NCBI GenBank assembly: GCA_012845835.1
Contig: JABAKD010000018.1
Span: forward strand, 8,533,759 to 8,597,758
From: Undaria pinnatifida
Lineage: Eukaryota; Sar; Phaeophyceae; Laminariales; Alariaceae
Length of the DNA stretch: 64,000 bases
Reading direction: 5' to 3'
Part shown: positions 52,446 to 63,907 of the stretch, piece after piece
Layout: the number at the start of each line of letters is the position of its first letter
Position numbering within the stretch: position 1 is the first letter of the stretch
Made by a program: the position numbers and the translations under genes
Notes under the pieces: generated by a model
The model's database searches: none
Told to the model about the DNA's origin: nothing
The model's input: the letters and a program-made list of their open reading frames with translations, nothing else

Positions 52446-52934
52446 ATGGAGTCGTACGGTGGCGTGAAACCATCGTTATCACCCACGACAATAACCCCAG
52501 AAGCGCCATTGGGGGCCATTCAGGGTTGTTCCATCAGCATGCACAAAGAGAGCAAGAAATATATCCTTCAGGGGGGGAATGATACGATTCCAGCGGCATC
52601 GGGCATCATTAGACCAGAACACAAGGAAGGGCCATTTGGCAATTTTTTAAGTATGGCTATTGTAGCAGCATGTTTCGGGGGTGATACATTTCGTGTCCAA
52701 TCTGCAATATATTTACTGCCACAAATAGCAATGTACGATCCTACTCGTGCTGTTGACGGTGGATGGCGTCGTACTTGTCACATCTTCGATCTTGCACCTG
52801 GCCCCAAAAGGCGATATATAATCATCCGTTACATATCGTACCCGTTTTTTAAGACGCCGACCGTTTGCGTGATGGAAGCTGTGAAGCACCACCCACATCG
52901 CAAACAGCTTGCCAAATCCTCGTCTGCCTACTAG
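52446..52934 (+). CDS. Hypothetical ORF, 162 aa
   Basis: An ATG-initiated frame with even amino-acid composition (MESYGGVKPSLSPTTITPE, later FGNFLSMAIVAACFGGD). No domain, transmembrane segment beyond a weak hydrophobic stretch, or homologue was recognised. It may be an exon of an unknown gene or chance. Confidence 0.2.
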   Translation: MESYGGVKPSLSPTTITPEAPLGAIQGCSISMHKESKKYILQGGNDTIPAASGIIRPEHKEGPFGNFLSMAIVAACFGGDTFRVQSAIYLLPQIAMYDPTRAVDGGWRRTCHIFDLAPGPKRRYIIIRYISYPFFKTPTVCVMEAVKHHPHRKQLAKSSSAY

Positions 52935-53530
52935 CTTCACCCCGAAGGTGGCGCATGTGGGGGTTACTATCCCTATTGGATGAGCTCCTGGGAGGATCTC
53001 ATGACTCCCTGGATCCTGGTGCTAGCTGCTGGATGGATGGGGCATCCTGATGCATCATGGATCCTGGATCCTAGATCCACCGCTTTCCTTTCCCCAGTCC
53101 CCCTAGAAAAATGCAAACATCAATGCTGAACTCCCATGTCAGAATATGCTTGATGCAGTGTGTAGCCTTTCCAAGACGTCCGTGTTATTACACCAGCCTG
53201 GGGATAAAGACAGAGCCGGGGAATGAAAAGTGCCGTAGGTAGACACATTGGCCAATCATTTGCCTTCCTGGCCTACCGACAGCCGTCCCAAAACTCCACG
53301 GCCCTCACGATTCCTCCATTTCCGTAGTTTCGTTCGGTTCACCTCGTAAGCTCGTAAGCCTCGTCGCAGAGAGAGGCCGCAAGCGCAAGAGCGGTCAGGG
53401 GTACTCGTACACGGCGCGCGGATTGGTGCGGACGGAAGCATGGGCACGGATAGCGCAGGCAAATGCCAACCTATCTCCGCCACGACAACTGCCACCGCCA
53501 CGACGACGACCACCACCACTACCACAGCAG

Positions 53531-53773
53531 TGTTCGTGATAGCGGCCGTGTGTATCGACTGAGTTGCGGTAGAACATATGATTGGATTATTTGAATAGCG
53601 GAACTGTCGATCTGAGGTTGCCGAGCTAGCACATATGGGAATAATCTTTGTGGTGCTGCGGTAGTTCGGTAGATTGTACACACCTAAGGGTTATACATTG
53701 GAGCGTAGGAGTATGTATGGTACATCGGACAATTGTCAGGTAGAATACTCCAGAAGTTACGGATTTACCTACA
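53531..53773 (+). repeat. Copia 5' LTR (243 bp)
   Basis: Begins TGTTCGTGATAGCGG and ends ATTTACCTACA. About 90% like the 3' LTR outside a 187-bp difference and a 20-bp inverted segment. In this copy that segment reads GTGGTGCTGCGGTAGTTCGG. Confidence 0.8.
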
Positions 53774-56768
53774 CGCTATAGCGCATCAGTCGGCTGCTGC
53801 CTCATCCCCCTGCTGGAATTGCTCGACTGGTCTGTCGAGGAAGGCTTGACCACCCTGCTTCATCATGGCTGAACTGGGGAACGAGAATCCTGCGGTCAAC
53901 CCATCTCAGGGTGACTCGCAGGAGGATGGTGAGAGGATGGGTTCCTTAGAGACAGTTGTCTGAGCTTGCGACTCTAGTGTCATCTCAGCAAGATCTACGT
54001 AAGTCGCTCGTTGAGATGCAGCAAGGAAAGGAAGTGGAGTCCTCTGGTTCTGAACGCGTTGCATTTAGAGACACCGAACTAGAGGCTGGTGCGCACCAAT
54101 CGGGTGCCACCGGCGGGGCCGCGGGAAGTACGGGCGGCGATGCCCAAGGCTTTGGCGTGTCCAGCATGCGGGTTGGGAGTAGGAGTGTTAGCTCAGGCTT
54201 GAACCCCCATGTATGTGCTGAAAATCGTTCCTCTGTTCCTGCAGTAAACTTCGGTTCGATTCACGGGACTGTCGGTAGGGCTGCTGTGGGTAGCCAGTCC
54301 GCTGTTCCGCCCGCTCCTTCTATGTCGAGTGAGTGGCGGGAAAACGTCGCCAGTGGATACACACTGATTCCTGGGGCTGACATTACTGACACAGGAGAGA
54401 AGTTGGGTAGGGGTCCTTTTAAACTTCCCAAAGCTCCTGTTTATGACGGCAGCGACGTGTCGTACCCCTCATGGTCGCAGAAATTTTTGCTGAGTGCCCG
54501 ACACAACAACCTGTATGAGGCGTTTGTTTCCGAGATTGAGATTCCGATTGCAGATATTGTTTTTGACTTGGCCCCCTGGGTAGAGAAGGGTTTCAATGTG
54601 AGTGTGATTCGTTAGGCGGAGATGGCTTGGTGGTTTCTGTTCGGCTGCTTAAAGAAGGATAGTCTGAAAACCATGGCTAGGCACGCTGGTTCCCCCAGCA
54701 AGGCGTTTCGTGTGTTAAAGCATCATTTTCTGCCGTTGAGCCAGAGTCAGATTTGTGTGCAGGAGGATAAACTGAAGTCACTGCGCATGCGTTCGAACGA
54801 AAATCCCGCAACCTTCTTTGCATCCATGAGAGAGACGCTTGGTGTTCTGCAAGTGCTTGAAGTCAAGAAAGATGACAGGGAGGTGTGTAATCTGATGCTT
54901 GAAGGGCTGTCGCACGAGTACAAGACTTTGCGTGAGACTTTTGTGGCGTTCTGTCCGAATGACCCATCGTTCATCGAGACTAAAGTGCGTGAGCATCACC
55001 TAGACTTGCAGGCACAGGGTGGTTCGAAGAAGCACAATACTGTTGCTCTGGTGTCGAGGACTGAGAGGAAGAGTAGCAAGAAGCACAACAACAAGCCGAA
55101 GTCTAACTCCAAGTCTGATGCGTCCAAGAAAAAGACTTTTCAGGGGAAGTGTTTCAAGTGTGGGGAGAAGGATCACTTAAGGAAGGACTGCCTGGCTCGA
55201 GTCATCGTTCATCCCACACAGACTGGGAAATCCGAGGCCGACGAAGATGAGAGCGGTGAGAAGTCCGACGTTTCTTATTTGGAATGTCTTCTAGCACGCC
55301 GGAATGATGTGATTGTGCAGGCATGTGAAGAGTTGGGCAGTATGATGTATGATGTTTCTGGTTTGAAGTGTCTGCTAACATCACGAGATGATCTAATTTT
55401 GAGCGCTGTCAACAAGGATATGATTATGAACGCTGTTAACAAGTCTAAGTATTTCGAGGATTGGTACGCGGACACGGGCACTGCTTTTCACATGACAGGT
55501 TCTCTCGCTTGCGTGAAGGATTTGAAGTCTTGCCAGAAGAACGTTAACGGGATTGGTGGCGTGTTTTGTGAGATAGAGTTCTCTGGAACACTGGAGGTAG
55601 TGTTTTTGACTGCTGACAGCGAGTGTTCAGCAGAGCTGAAGAACGTGTAGTACTCCCCCAAGTTGGGATACAACCTATTTTCTCCGAGCGCAGAGTTTGA
55701 TGGCGAGTCATGGAATGGTCTTGGTGGTCTTGATGGCGATATGACTGCTTTTCAAGGACAAGTCGCTTTTCATAACCTCGATGGCATGCTGATTGCGACT
55801 GCGTATCGTCTAGGAGAAGACTCTATTGGTACGGTGTTGGCTGCCCTCACACCTTCAAACCCCAAGCATGAGACCACGATGGATGTGAACAAGTCCCACA
55901 ACATTTATGCTCATTCGCACGAGGGATTGATTCGTATTACTGCAAAGCGACTAGGTACCGAGTTGGTTGATGACATGCATGCTTGTACGGGATGTTCAAT
56001 GTCGAAGGCTATTAGGAAAGGAACTTCTCATGAAACTAAACGCAGATCAGATACAAGATTGGGCAGAGTTTTTGTTGACCTGGAAGGTAGGAAGGACGTT
56101 GCGTCCGTAGGGAGTAAAAATTACCAGGGCTTTTCACGGGTCATGACCCGACCCGCGGGTCGGGTCAAGGGGCTTTCAAAATCTCGCGGGTCGGGTCGGG
56201 TCGGGTCATTACGTTTTAAAATATCACGGGTCGGGTCGGGTCAAGAGGTTTTCAAAATCTCGCGGGTCGGGTCGGGTCGGGTCGGGTCAAGAGGCTTCAA
56301 AATCTCGCGGGTCGGGTCGGGTCGGGTCAAGAGGTTTTCAAAATCTCGCGGGTCGGGTCGGGTCGGGTCAAGATGTTTTCAAAATCTCGCGGGTCGGGTC
56401 GGGTCATGACCCGCGAGATACGGGTCACTTCGCGGGTCAAGCAATAATGACCCGTGAGTTGTTTTAGGCTGACCCGCGGGTCAAACCCGCGGATCTGGCC
56501 GGCGGATCCGCCTTTTTCAAACTTCCAGCTGAAAGCCACATTGATGCCGTGCAGGCGCCCCGCGGGTCGGGCCCGCGGGTCCGCCAATAAAATACAGACA
56601 TTTCCGCTTCCTGCCTCCCTCGTGCCGATGCTCCGATCGTATGTCATCACAGCGTGCAGAACAATCACCAGGCAGTACCCCTAGCTACTCGTACCAAGGC
56701 ATACAGCAGTGTGACGCGAATCCCGTACCTACTGAAGCCGTAACAACAGTAGTAACATTACGGTCATA

Positions 56769-57305
56769 CCAGTACGAAATGTGACCAAACGTAAAAAGGC
56801 AAAAAAGGGCAGTCGTCGTCGAAGCAGCAGCAGCAGCACTGGCAGCAGCAAGCACCAGCAGCAGACCCGGATTCTCGCGGATCGCAGCCCCTGCTGACAG
56901 ACCCATCGCCCCAGTTGTGGGCTTGCTGCCGGAGGCGGCTCAGCTAGGCTGCTTGCGGAGGCTGGAGACTGCACAGATAGAATATAGATACAGCAGTAGT
57001 AGTACAAATAGTAGCTAGCTCGAGAAATATCACACCAGTACGAAATGTGACCAAACGTAAAAAAGCAATAAGAGCAGCCGTTGTCGAAGCAGCAGCAGCA
57101 GCAGCAGCAAGCAGCAGCAGCAGCAGCGGCAGTACAGCAGCAGCACCCTGGCAGCAGCAAGCGCCAGCAGCAGACAACGCATCCTCGCGGATCGCAGCCC
57201 CTGCTGGCAGATCCACCGCCACAGTTGTGGGCTTGCTGCCGGAGGCGGCTCAGCTAGACTGCTTGCCGGGACCGGAGATTGCATTTACAACTTATAACTA
57301 GCTCG
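56769..57305. repeat. About 265-bp duplication with CAG expansion inside the hAT-like element
   Basis: ACCAGTACGAAATGTGACCAAACGTAAAAA starts copies at 56779 and 57033, and both share GCGGATCGCAGCCCCTGCTG and GTGGGCTTGCTGCCGGAGGC. The CAG tract is much longer in the second copy. Confidence 0.8.
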
Positions 57306-57332
57306 CTCGTCGGGTCGCTCGTCGGGTCGACC

Positions 57333-57400
57333 CGGTGGTCTAGCGGTACGGGCATGTCCATGCATGTGGGTTGCGGTTTATTTCCTATTTCTCGCGCGCA
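57333..57400 (+). repeat. tRNA-like A-box sequence in the hAT-like element
   Basis: GGTGGTCTAGCGGTACGGGC resembles a tRNA D arm with A box. The B box (GGGTTGCGGTTTATTTCC) is weak. It recalls the tRNA-like head at 43097. Confidence 0.3.
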
Positions 57401-60400
57401 CACCACATACAGGACATAATCATCAGCTGCAAACAATGCCGGTAAAAACCGCAAAGAACACGACATACTGGGAAAGTACGAGGGACCAAGGACCAACCAA
57501 CCGACCGAGGTATACCTGCTTTGACCCGTGACTTTTTGACTTTGACCCGTGAGAAATGTCACGGGTCAAGTTAACGTGACCCGCCAGACGACCCGAATCT
57601 CGCGGGTCACCCCGATTGTCGCGAGTCGGGTCGGGTCGGGTCAGGACGATTTCAAAATCTCGCGGGTCGGGTCGGGTCGGGTCAAGACGTCTCGAAAATC
57701 TCGCGGGTCGGGTCGGGTCGGGTCGGGTCGGGTCAAGACGTCTCGAAAATCTCGCGGGTCGGGTCAGGTCGGGTCAAGACGTCTCGAAAATCTCGCGGGT
57801 CGGGCCGGGTCGGGTCAAGACGTCTCGAAAATCTCGCGGGTCGGGTCGGGTCAGCTGACCCGACCCGACCCGACCCGACCCGCGAGATTTGACCCGACCC
57901 GTGAAAAGCCCTGAAAATTACCCCCCATGATTGTGAAGGATGACTTCACAAGGCGTGCATGGATGTATTTTCTGATAAATAAATCAGACGCTGGCAGTGC
58001 TTTACGAAGTTTTCTTGCGAGTGTGCGTGCCGATGGGATCCCATCATTGGTTGAGATTGTTAGATCTGACAATGGAGGGGAGTTTTTCGGTGGAGAATTT
58101 GCATCTGTGTGCAATGAGCTCTTGATTAAGCAAGAGTTCACCCCAGCTTACAGTCCTCAATACAACGGTGTTGCAGAGCGTGGCTTGGGATTGATAGAGG
58201 AGGCCGCAATGGCGGCTCGTATTCAGGCGAAAGTTAGTTCTGGGCATGTGCAGTTACCTAAGACTGACAAACTCTGGGCTGAAGCTATGCACTGGGCTTG
58301 CAAAGCAATAAACCACACCGCATGTTCTGCTAACCCTGACTCCAATTGACCGTATGAGACGTGGTATAGAGAACCTCGTCCTGCTAGACCGTATCCGTTT
58401 TGAAACCGGCATACTGCAGGTGGCAGCGACCGTCGAAGCTGTTACCGAAGGGTGAGAGTTGCTTTTATGTCGGTTCTTCGAGAAACCACCCCCGTGATTG
58501 TCATAGAGTACTTACGAGGGCTGGGACTATTCAGGAAACGAGAGATGTGGCGTGGAAGGTGTTGCCGTCACAACTCCCTCCACTGCAACCTTCCTTGTCG
58601 ATAGAGGTCGCAGAGGAGGGCGGGGAGGAAAGTGACGACGATGTACAAGCCGAGGTATGTCCGATTGTTGGGGGAGGAGCTGCCCACACACTTTTAAGAC
58701 GTGATATAACGGCTTCTGGCGCATGAATCGATGAGGTTGTCAGCGTTGATGCAAGCATTGTAGGCCAATCGCCCTCTGTTCCATCTTCCCCCTCTGAACC
58801 GTCTTCGCCCGTGAAAATTTCCTCTGATATAGCAGCTCCCTCTGTGTCTCCTCCAACGCCTGAGACTGATGGGGAGAGGCAGGGAGGGCAGGAGGCAGGG
58901 GAGGTAGAGATGGATGATGAGGTAGAGTCGAGTGGGCCGGGAGGGCATGATGATGTAGAGTCGATTGAGTTGGGAGGGCCGGTAGAGGCGGAGGCACCCC
59001 CTCCAGCCGCTCGTCGTCCGCGGCATGTCGCTGAGTTTGCTGAGTTTAATACTCCTGCGCGTGAGAATGATGAAGTAAGAGACGGTAGAAGTCGCGCGCA
59101 AACCAGTGCAGTTAACCAGCAGAGCGTACCCGACCCATCTCCGCATCAGAGATCGTATATGCACTTGTAGCGGAGCAGAGAGCATGTGACGAAATTGAAT
59201 TGTCGAAATAACTGGTTCAGAATGTTGATTCAGAGCCTGGTAGCTATCAAGAAGCCCAGCAATCAAAGTACGCCGAGACTTGGGAGGTAGCCAGGTCTGC
59301 CGAACTTGAAGGCTTCATAAGAGCAGGAACGTTCACGTTAGCAGTAAAGGTCCCAGTAGGCTGTAATGTGAATGATGCTAGATGAGTTTTCAAATGGAAA
59401 GCAGACGAAACAGGGAAGATAGTAAAGGCCAAGGCTAGGCTTGTAGCGAAGGGCTTCAAGCAGAAGTATGGTGTGGACTATCTTGAGACATTCTCGCCTA
59501 CCGCAAATGCTGCATTTCAGCGATTGTTAGTACTTGTAGCGTTGGCGTGCAAGTACAACTTGGAATTACTCCACTGGGATATTGAGCAAGCGTTTTTTCA
59601 GTCGGAATTGGATCACGAGGTGTTCATGAAGTTGCCTCCTGGCTGCGGTTCGATGTCAGGAAAGATTGACCGTTTGAACAAGAGTTTGTACGGATCGAAG
59701 CAGGCATCTAGAACATTCTCCAAGAGACTAGTGTCGAACCTGAAGAGGATTGGTTTCGAGCTGTCTATGTCTGACCCCTGTGTCCTGCGTTTCATGATGG
59801 GAGAAGAGGTGGTGGGGATGGTCGCGATTCACGTGGATGATAATCTGTATGCAGGAACTAAGAGCCTGACTAAGGTGGTAGTGGAAGCACTAGGTGACTC
59901 TCTTTCTACGAAGAATTTGAGTGACGTCAGGTTCTTTATTTATTCGCGATCGAGAGATTCAATATTTGTCGCACCAGCTCGATCCCTGCTTCCCTTGCCA
60001 ACGATAATAGGTCCTTGAAGGAGGATGAGGGGGCAGGAGATGCGCCGTTCCGAGAGGTGGTGGGGAGCCTAATGTGGATCGCCAGCCAGACGAGGCCCGA
60101 CATCTCGAATGCTGTGTGGGCTGTGGCGAGGCACTCTCACGAGCCAAAGAGAAGCCACTGGAGGGCAGCCCAGAAGATCCTGAATTATCTTCTGAAAACG
60201 GCGCATCTAATTCTGAAGTTCAAGCAGGACAGTTCGGTAGACGTAGGCACGTTGGTGTACGTAGATGACGACTTTGCGAGCAAGGCCACTGACCGTAGAT
60301 CAGTTTCGGGAGCGATGGTGTTTGTGGCTGCGATGCTTGTGGTTTGGATTTCTAGGACGCAGAAATGCGTTTCACAGTCGACTTCTGAAGCAGAGTATCT

Positions 60401-60805
60401 TGCGATGGGCGATGGTGCGAAGGAGGCTCTGTTTGTGAACGGAATGCTTCAGTTCCTGAGGCTTAGTAGGAACCCTCGTAAGATCGACGTCCTTGAGGAC
60501 AACGAATGAGCGATTGCGCTTGCAGAGAATCCGCTTAGCTCGAGTAGGAGTAAGCACATCGACGTGAGGCACCACTTTCTTAGGAGTTTGACCTAGGACG
60601 GTGTGATCGAGGTCACGCATGTTCCCAGCGAAAAAAAGCATGCGGACATCCTCACGAAGGCTCTGCCGAGAGATCTGTTTTAAGTTCACCGCGACTTTGC
60701 ACTTGGCTCGAGGGATGAGAAGTAGAAGTCTGAGTCGTTTCGTTTTTTGTCTGTTTTCTTTGATATATTTTTTGGTCTGGTAGATGCAACAGCCCCTAGG
60801 GAGGG

Positions 60806-61224
60806 TGTTCTTGATAGCGGCCGTGTGTATCGACTGAGTTGCGGTAAAACATCTGATTGGATGATTTGAATAGCGGAACTGTCGATCTGAGGTTGCCGAG
60901 CTAGCACATAGGAATACTCGTTGTGGTGCCGAACTACCGCAGCACCACAAAGGGTTATACATTGGACCGTAGGAGTATGTATGGTACATCGGACAATTGT
61001 GAAATATAATACTCCCGTATTGTTGCTAGAGGTCGGATTAACGGCTTATTGCCGTGATCGGTACGTTGCATTGGTCCGATTGTGTGCATCTTTCCGAAGT
61101 GGCGTGGGAGCTCGCAGCATTTGTGCTCGCCCCACTCGTTCACTCCACTTCCCGACCTGTCTCTCCAGACCAAGGTCTCATTAATACAATACCTCTTTCT
61201 CCAGAAGTTGCGGATTTACCAACA
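60806..61224 (+). repeat. Copia 3' LTR (419 bp)
   Basis: Begins TGTTCTTGATAGCGG and ends ATTTACCAACA. It has 187 bp (61016-61202) absent from the 5' LTR, bounded by CTCC on both sides. A 20-bp segment is inverted relative to the 5' LTR. Confidence 0.75.
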
Positions 61225-61254
61225 AACTCGCCGACATACATATCGGAATCGGAG

Positions 61255-62400
61255 CTTTTTCTGCTTATAGCTCACGACAACGGAGTTATTACGACGACTG
61301 GTCACCACCGTAAGCGGCATTTTATCTTCATATATTCCTATACACTCGAAAATGTCGTCAAACTCCCGGCGTATACGCTTTTTTCGAGCCGAAGAGTGCG
61401 ATTGCACCATGACGCGCGCGATTCCTTACCCTTGCCGACATTGATCTCGGTGTAGGAGATTGCCTTGCTTACAACTCACGACAACGGGGAGCGTATACGG
61501 TTTTCCGACGCTTGGTCACCAATGGCATGGTAATTAGTTGTTCGTCTATCCTCATACACTCGAAAATGACGTCAAAGCTCCGCCGTTACGGTTGTATCGA
61601 GTCGCAGAGCCCGATTGAAGCGTGACGCGCGCGATTACTTACCCTTGCCGACATTTATCTCGGCGTCGGAGATTGTTTTTCTTTAACTCATTATAGAACG
61701 GATAAATTACGACAATTAACCACCAATGTAGGCGTTATTATGGCTTCATATGCCCCCGCGCACTTGACGCTAACGTCAAAGCTCCACCGTGCACGTTTGT
61801 ATCGAGCCGCGGAGCCTGGGCACGTGCTCGATTCCTTATCCTTGCGGGCGTAGGAATTTTTGCCCCAACCCACGAGAACGGGGCGAGTACGACGATTGAC
61901 CACCAATGTAAGCGGGATTTTGTCTTCATATATCCCCATCGACAATGATATCAAACCGCCGACGTGCACGCTTGTGTCGAGCCGCGGATGCCGATTGAAG
62001 CATGACACGCGCGATTCCTTGTCCTTGCCGACATTTATCGCGGCGTAGGAGATCTTGCCTCAACTCATGAGAACGAAACGGACACGACGATTGACTACCA
62101 ACGTTGGCGCCACAGTTACTTCGTTTTTCCATCTGCATTCACTAATACCGTCAAACCTCCAGCGTATAAACGCTTGTATCGAGCTGCGGAGCACGATTGC
62201 AGCACGCGATTTCCCTATCCTTGCCAACATTCATCGCGGCGTACATAGGACATTTTGACTCAACTGACGAGAACTGCACTGGTTCCACGATTGACCACAA
62301 ACGCTTTATTAATAGCGTCATTATGTATCCCTGTGCACTCGACAATGACGTCAAAGCAGAGCTTGATTACAGTAAGTTACACGCGATTCCTTATTATTTC
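61255..62400. repeat. About 200-bp tandem array, six copies
   Basis: Repeats of ACTCACGACAACGG..., CACCAATGTAAGCG, TCTTCATAT.CCC, CACTCGAC.ATG.CGTCAAA, GTATCGAGCCGCGGAGC and GCGCGATTCCTTACCCTTGCCGACAT occur from about 61263, 61467, 61680, 61861, 62054 and 62257. It starts 30 bp after the Copia element. Frames differ between copies, so it is not coding. Confidence 0.85.
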
Positions 62401-63030
62401 TGAATTGCACCCTGCGGTTAGAGGGCGAGGTACGTAGGAAAGGTAGATATACCTACTCTCGTGTGCAGCCTTGTATGGATATTGTGTTCCTGAGCGCGGC
62501 TCCGACGACAGAACTGATGGCGTTGCGATCGCAGCAGCCATTCCGTGTTAAACCCGTCTAGTTTGGCGCCCTCCACCGTTTCGGTGGATAGCGGGGAAAG
62601 CGCGTGCACTAGGACAACATGGTATACATGTAGCTTGTCGTGGAAGCCGGAGAGCCGATCGGTGCTTCGCAATCGTCATGGCAGGGAATGGGGCGATACC
62701 TACCCAGTCTAATCAGCAAATATGGTCTGTTTTCGTACAGCTTTAGTCTATAGTCTACATACGTAGGAGCGCAGGACTCAGAACTATCAAACTTACAAGA
62801 CGACGAAGGCAAACAGCCGCCCACGCTAGGCACACGAGTGCATTTCGGTTGTCGTTTGACTTACAGCAGCAGCAGCTGTAGTGTATAGCACCTGGAATGT
62901 ACGAGCCCGGCGCCATCGAGCGCGTGTAAGAGTACCAGGTAGGTACGTTGCTGTCACAGGTCGACCTCAAAATATATAGACTACACTGGTAATCATTACT
63001 CTACAGAAAGGCACTGCAGCAGTGCTGTTA
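62400..63030. other. No gene supported
   Basis: Mixed sequence with a short GCAGCAGCAGCTG tract near 62860. A possible further minus-strand exon around 62865-62955 could follow the one at 63036, but the reading is uncertain. Confidence 0.35.
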
Positions 63031-63035
63031 GCTAC

Positions 63036-63176
63036 CTGGTGAGCTCGCTTGGCATACCCGCATAGGGTTTGCGAGAAAGGAGCGTCAGGGCGGGCAACAG
63101 GCAGCGCGCACAGCGTGGCAGCGCACAGCAGCAACGCACCAACCGCCATGACAAGAATCCCGCCGCGTTTTAGGGG
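63036..63176 (-). CDS. Possible exon with hydrophobic or signal-like segment
   Basis: Acceptor GATTATTACAG and donor GTAGCT enclose exactly 47 codons in phase 0. The peptide has a hydrophobic run, ILVMAVGALLLCAATLCAL, flanked by basic residues on the N-side (KRGG), as in a signal peptide or membrane segment. An internal ATG would start right before it. The neighbouring exons are unknown. Confidence 0.3.
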
Positions 63177-63297
63177 CTGTAATAATCTATCCCCGCGGTA
63201 AATGAGAAAAATTAGCGCTATTTGATTCGAACACCCTCGTATAATGCTGGAACCACACGGTCGCCACAATGACATTCCCCAATTTCCATACTTTACC

Positions 63298-63579
63298 CTA
63301 GATATTTTCTAGATTGGTGGTAAAAGGCGGCTCTCTTGATCGCTTGATGCTTGAAAATATCACTGAGTACAGTAGATAGAGACAGGTGACTACTACTGTA
63401 GGCCTGTATCGTGCAAGGCCTAGGGAGCTGACACCGGATCTCCTTTTCGTTGACAAGCTTAAAGGTGTGTTGCTAGAAGTCCCCTTTAGGATGGGTGGTG
63501 GTTGCGCCGGCATCAGAGCATGAGCTGCGCATGGTACTGTCAATGTTTCCACCTTGGTATCGTCGGGCTTCTTGCTCAT
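63298..63579 (-). CDS. Hypothetical ORF, 93 aa, possible membrane segment
   Basis: ATG-initiated (MSKKPDDTKVETLTVPC) and ending at a TAG. It has one hydrophobic stretch, VVVTCLYLLYSVIF, near residues 60-75. It lies just upstream of the exon at 63036-63176 on the same strand and could belong to the same gene. No homologue recognised. Confidence 0.2.
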   Translation of the reverse strand: MSKKPDDTKVETLTVPCAAHALMPAQPPPILKGTSSNTPLSLSTKRRSGVSSLGLARYRPTVVVTCLYLLYSVIFSSIKRSREPPFTTNLENI

Positions 63580-63855
63580 TGTTTTGTATTTTGAATTTCG
63601 GTGGTATATCCGCTCTCGACGGTAATGTAAATATCTTTTGATATCCATATTAATACCTTAACGGCGACTATATTTTAGTCTACTTGCATTACGAATTTGC
63701 AACCCCATTGCCTCCGCTCCACGGACACTGCACAGGAGCAGCTTAGCAGTACCAAGGGTGCTATCTTCCTGCCCTGCGCCATATTACACACCTTTCTGCC
63801 GCCTTATTCTACTGTGCATGATGCAATTTGATTACACTTTAGTCGATCGGCATGG
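63580..63855. other. Nothing recognised
   Basis: AT/GC-mixed spacer before the CTG tract. No exon or repeat could be supported. Confidence 0.4.
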
Positions 63856-63860
63856 CACGC

Positions 63861-63865
63861 GCTGC

Positions 63866-63899
<34 letters not shown>

Positions 63900-63907
63900 G
63901 CTGCTGT
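63861..63907. repeat. CTG trinucleotide tract
   Basis: About 15 CTG units with one CTA interruption. On the minus strand this would code a Gln or Ser/Ala run, but no exon structure is visible around it. Confidence 0.8.

Larger units (their letters stand above)
56125..57913. mobile_element. hAT-like non-autonomous element nested in the Copia integrase
   Basis: Terminal inverted repeats CAGGGCTTTTCACGGGTC (56125-56142) and its exact complement (57896-57913) are flanked by an identical 8-bp duplication, AAAATTAC (56117-56124 and 57914-57921). CAGGG ends with 8-bp duplications are the hAT superfamily signature. The interior consists of GGGTCGGGTC arrays at both sides and a 265-bp CAG-rich duplication in the middle. 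No transposase frame is present. Confidence 0.85.
53866..60683 (+). pseudogene. Copia gag-pol, broken
   Basis: In order: gag start at 53866; a frameshift near 53950; in-frame stops at 54613 and 55648; zinc knuckle CFKCGEKDHLRKDC (55150-55191); protease DTGTAFHMT near 55470; integrase zinc region with CTGC near 55985; nested element at 56125-57913; integrase core with DDFTR, SDNGGEF and the later Glu (57940-58190); stop at 58347 and several frame changes; reverse transcriptase from about 59280 (stop at 59384) with HVDDNLYAG near 59840 in place of YVDD; a frameshift near 59935; RNase H block with QSTSEAEY (60375) and SKHIDVRHHF (60550). Stops at 60508 and 60594 also occur. It would have encoded the retrotransposon's capsid and replication enzymes. 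Confidence 0.9.
53531..61224 (+). mobile_element. Ty1/Copia LTR retrotransposon, inactivated
   Basis: Two LTR-like ends (TGTTC..GATAGCGG to TACA/AACA) flank a gag-protease-integrase-reverse transcriptase-RNase H order, which defines Copia. A purine-rich tract (AGGGAGGG) precedes the 3' LTR. A matching 5-bp target duplication was not found (AGCAG left, AACTC right), and a tRNA primer site was not recognised after the 5' LTR. Stops and frameshifts throughout, plus a nested hAT-like element, mean it is dead. Confidence 0.9.

Noticed and set aside
56120-56409. Open frame with a GRVGS repeat peptide
   Set aside because: It is the GGGTCGGGTC array of the hAT-like element read through; every frame of such a repeat is open.
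61255-62400. Regularly spaced repeats considered as a CRISPR array
   Set aside because: Units are about 200 bp, diverged and without unique spacers, and the genome is eukaryotic.
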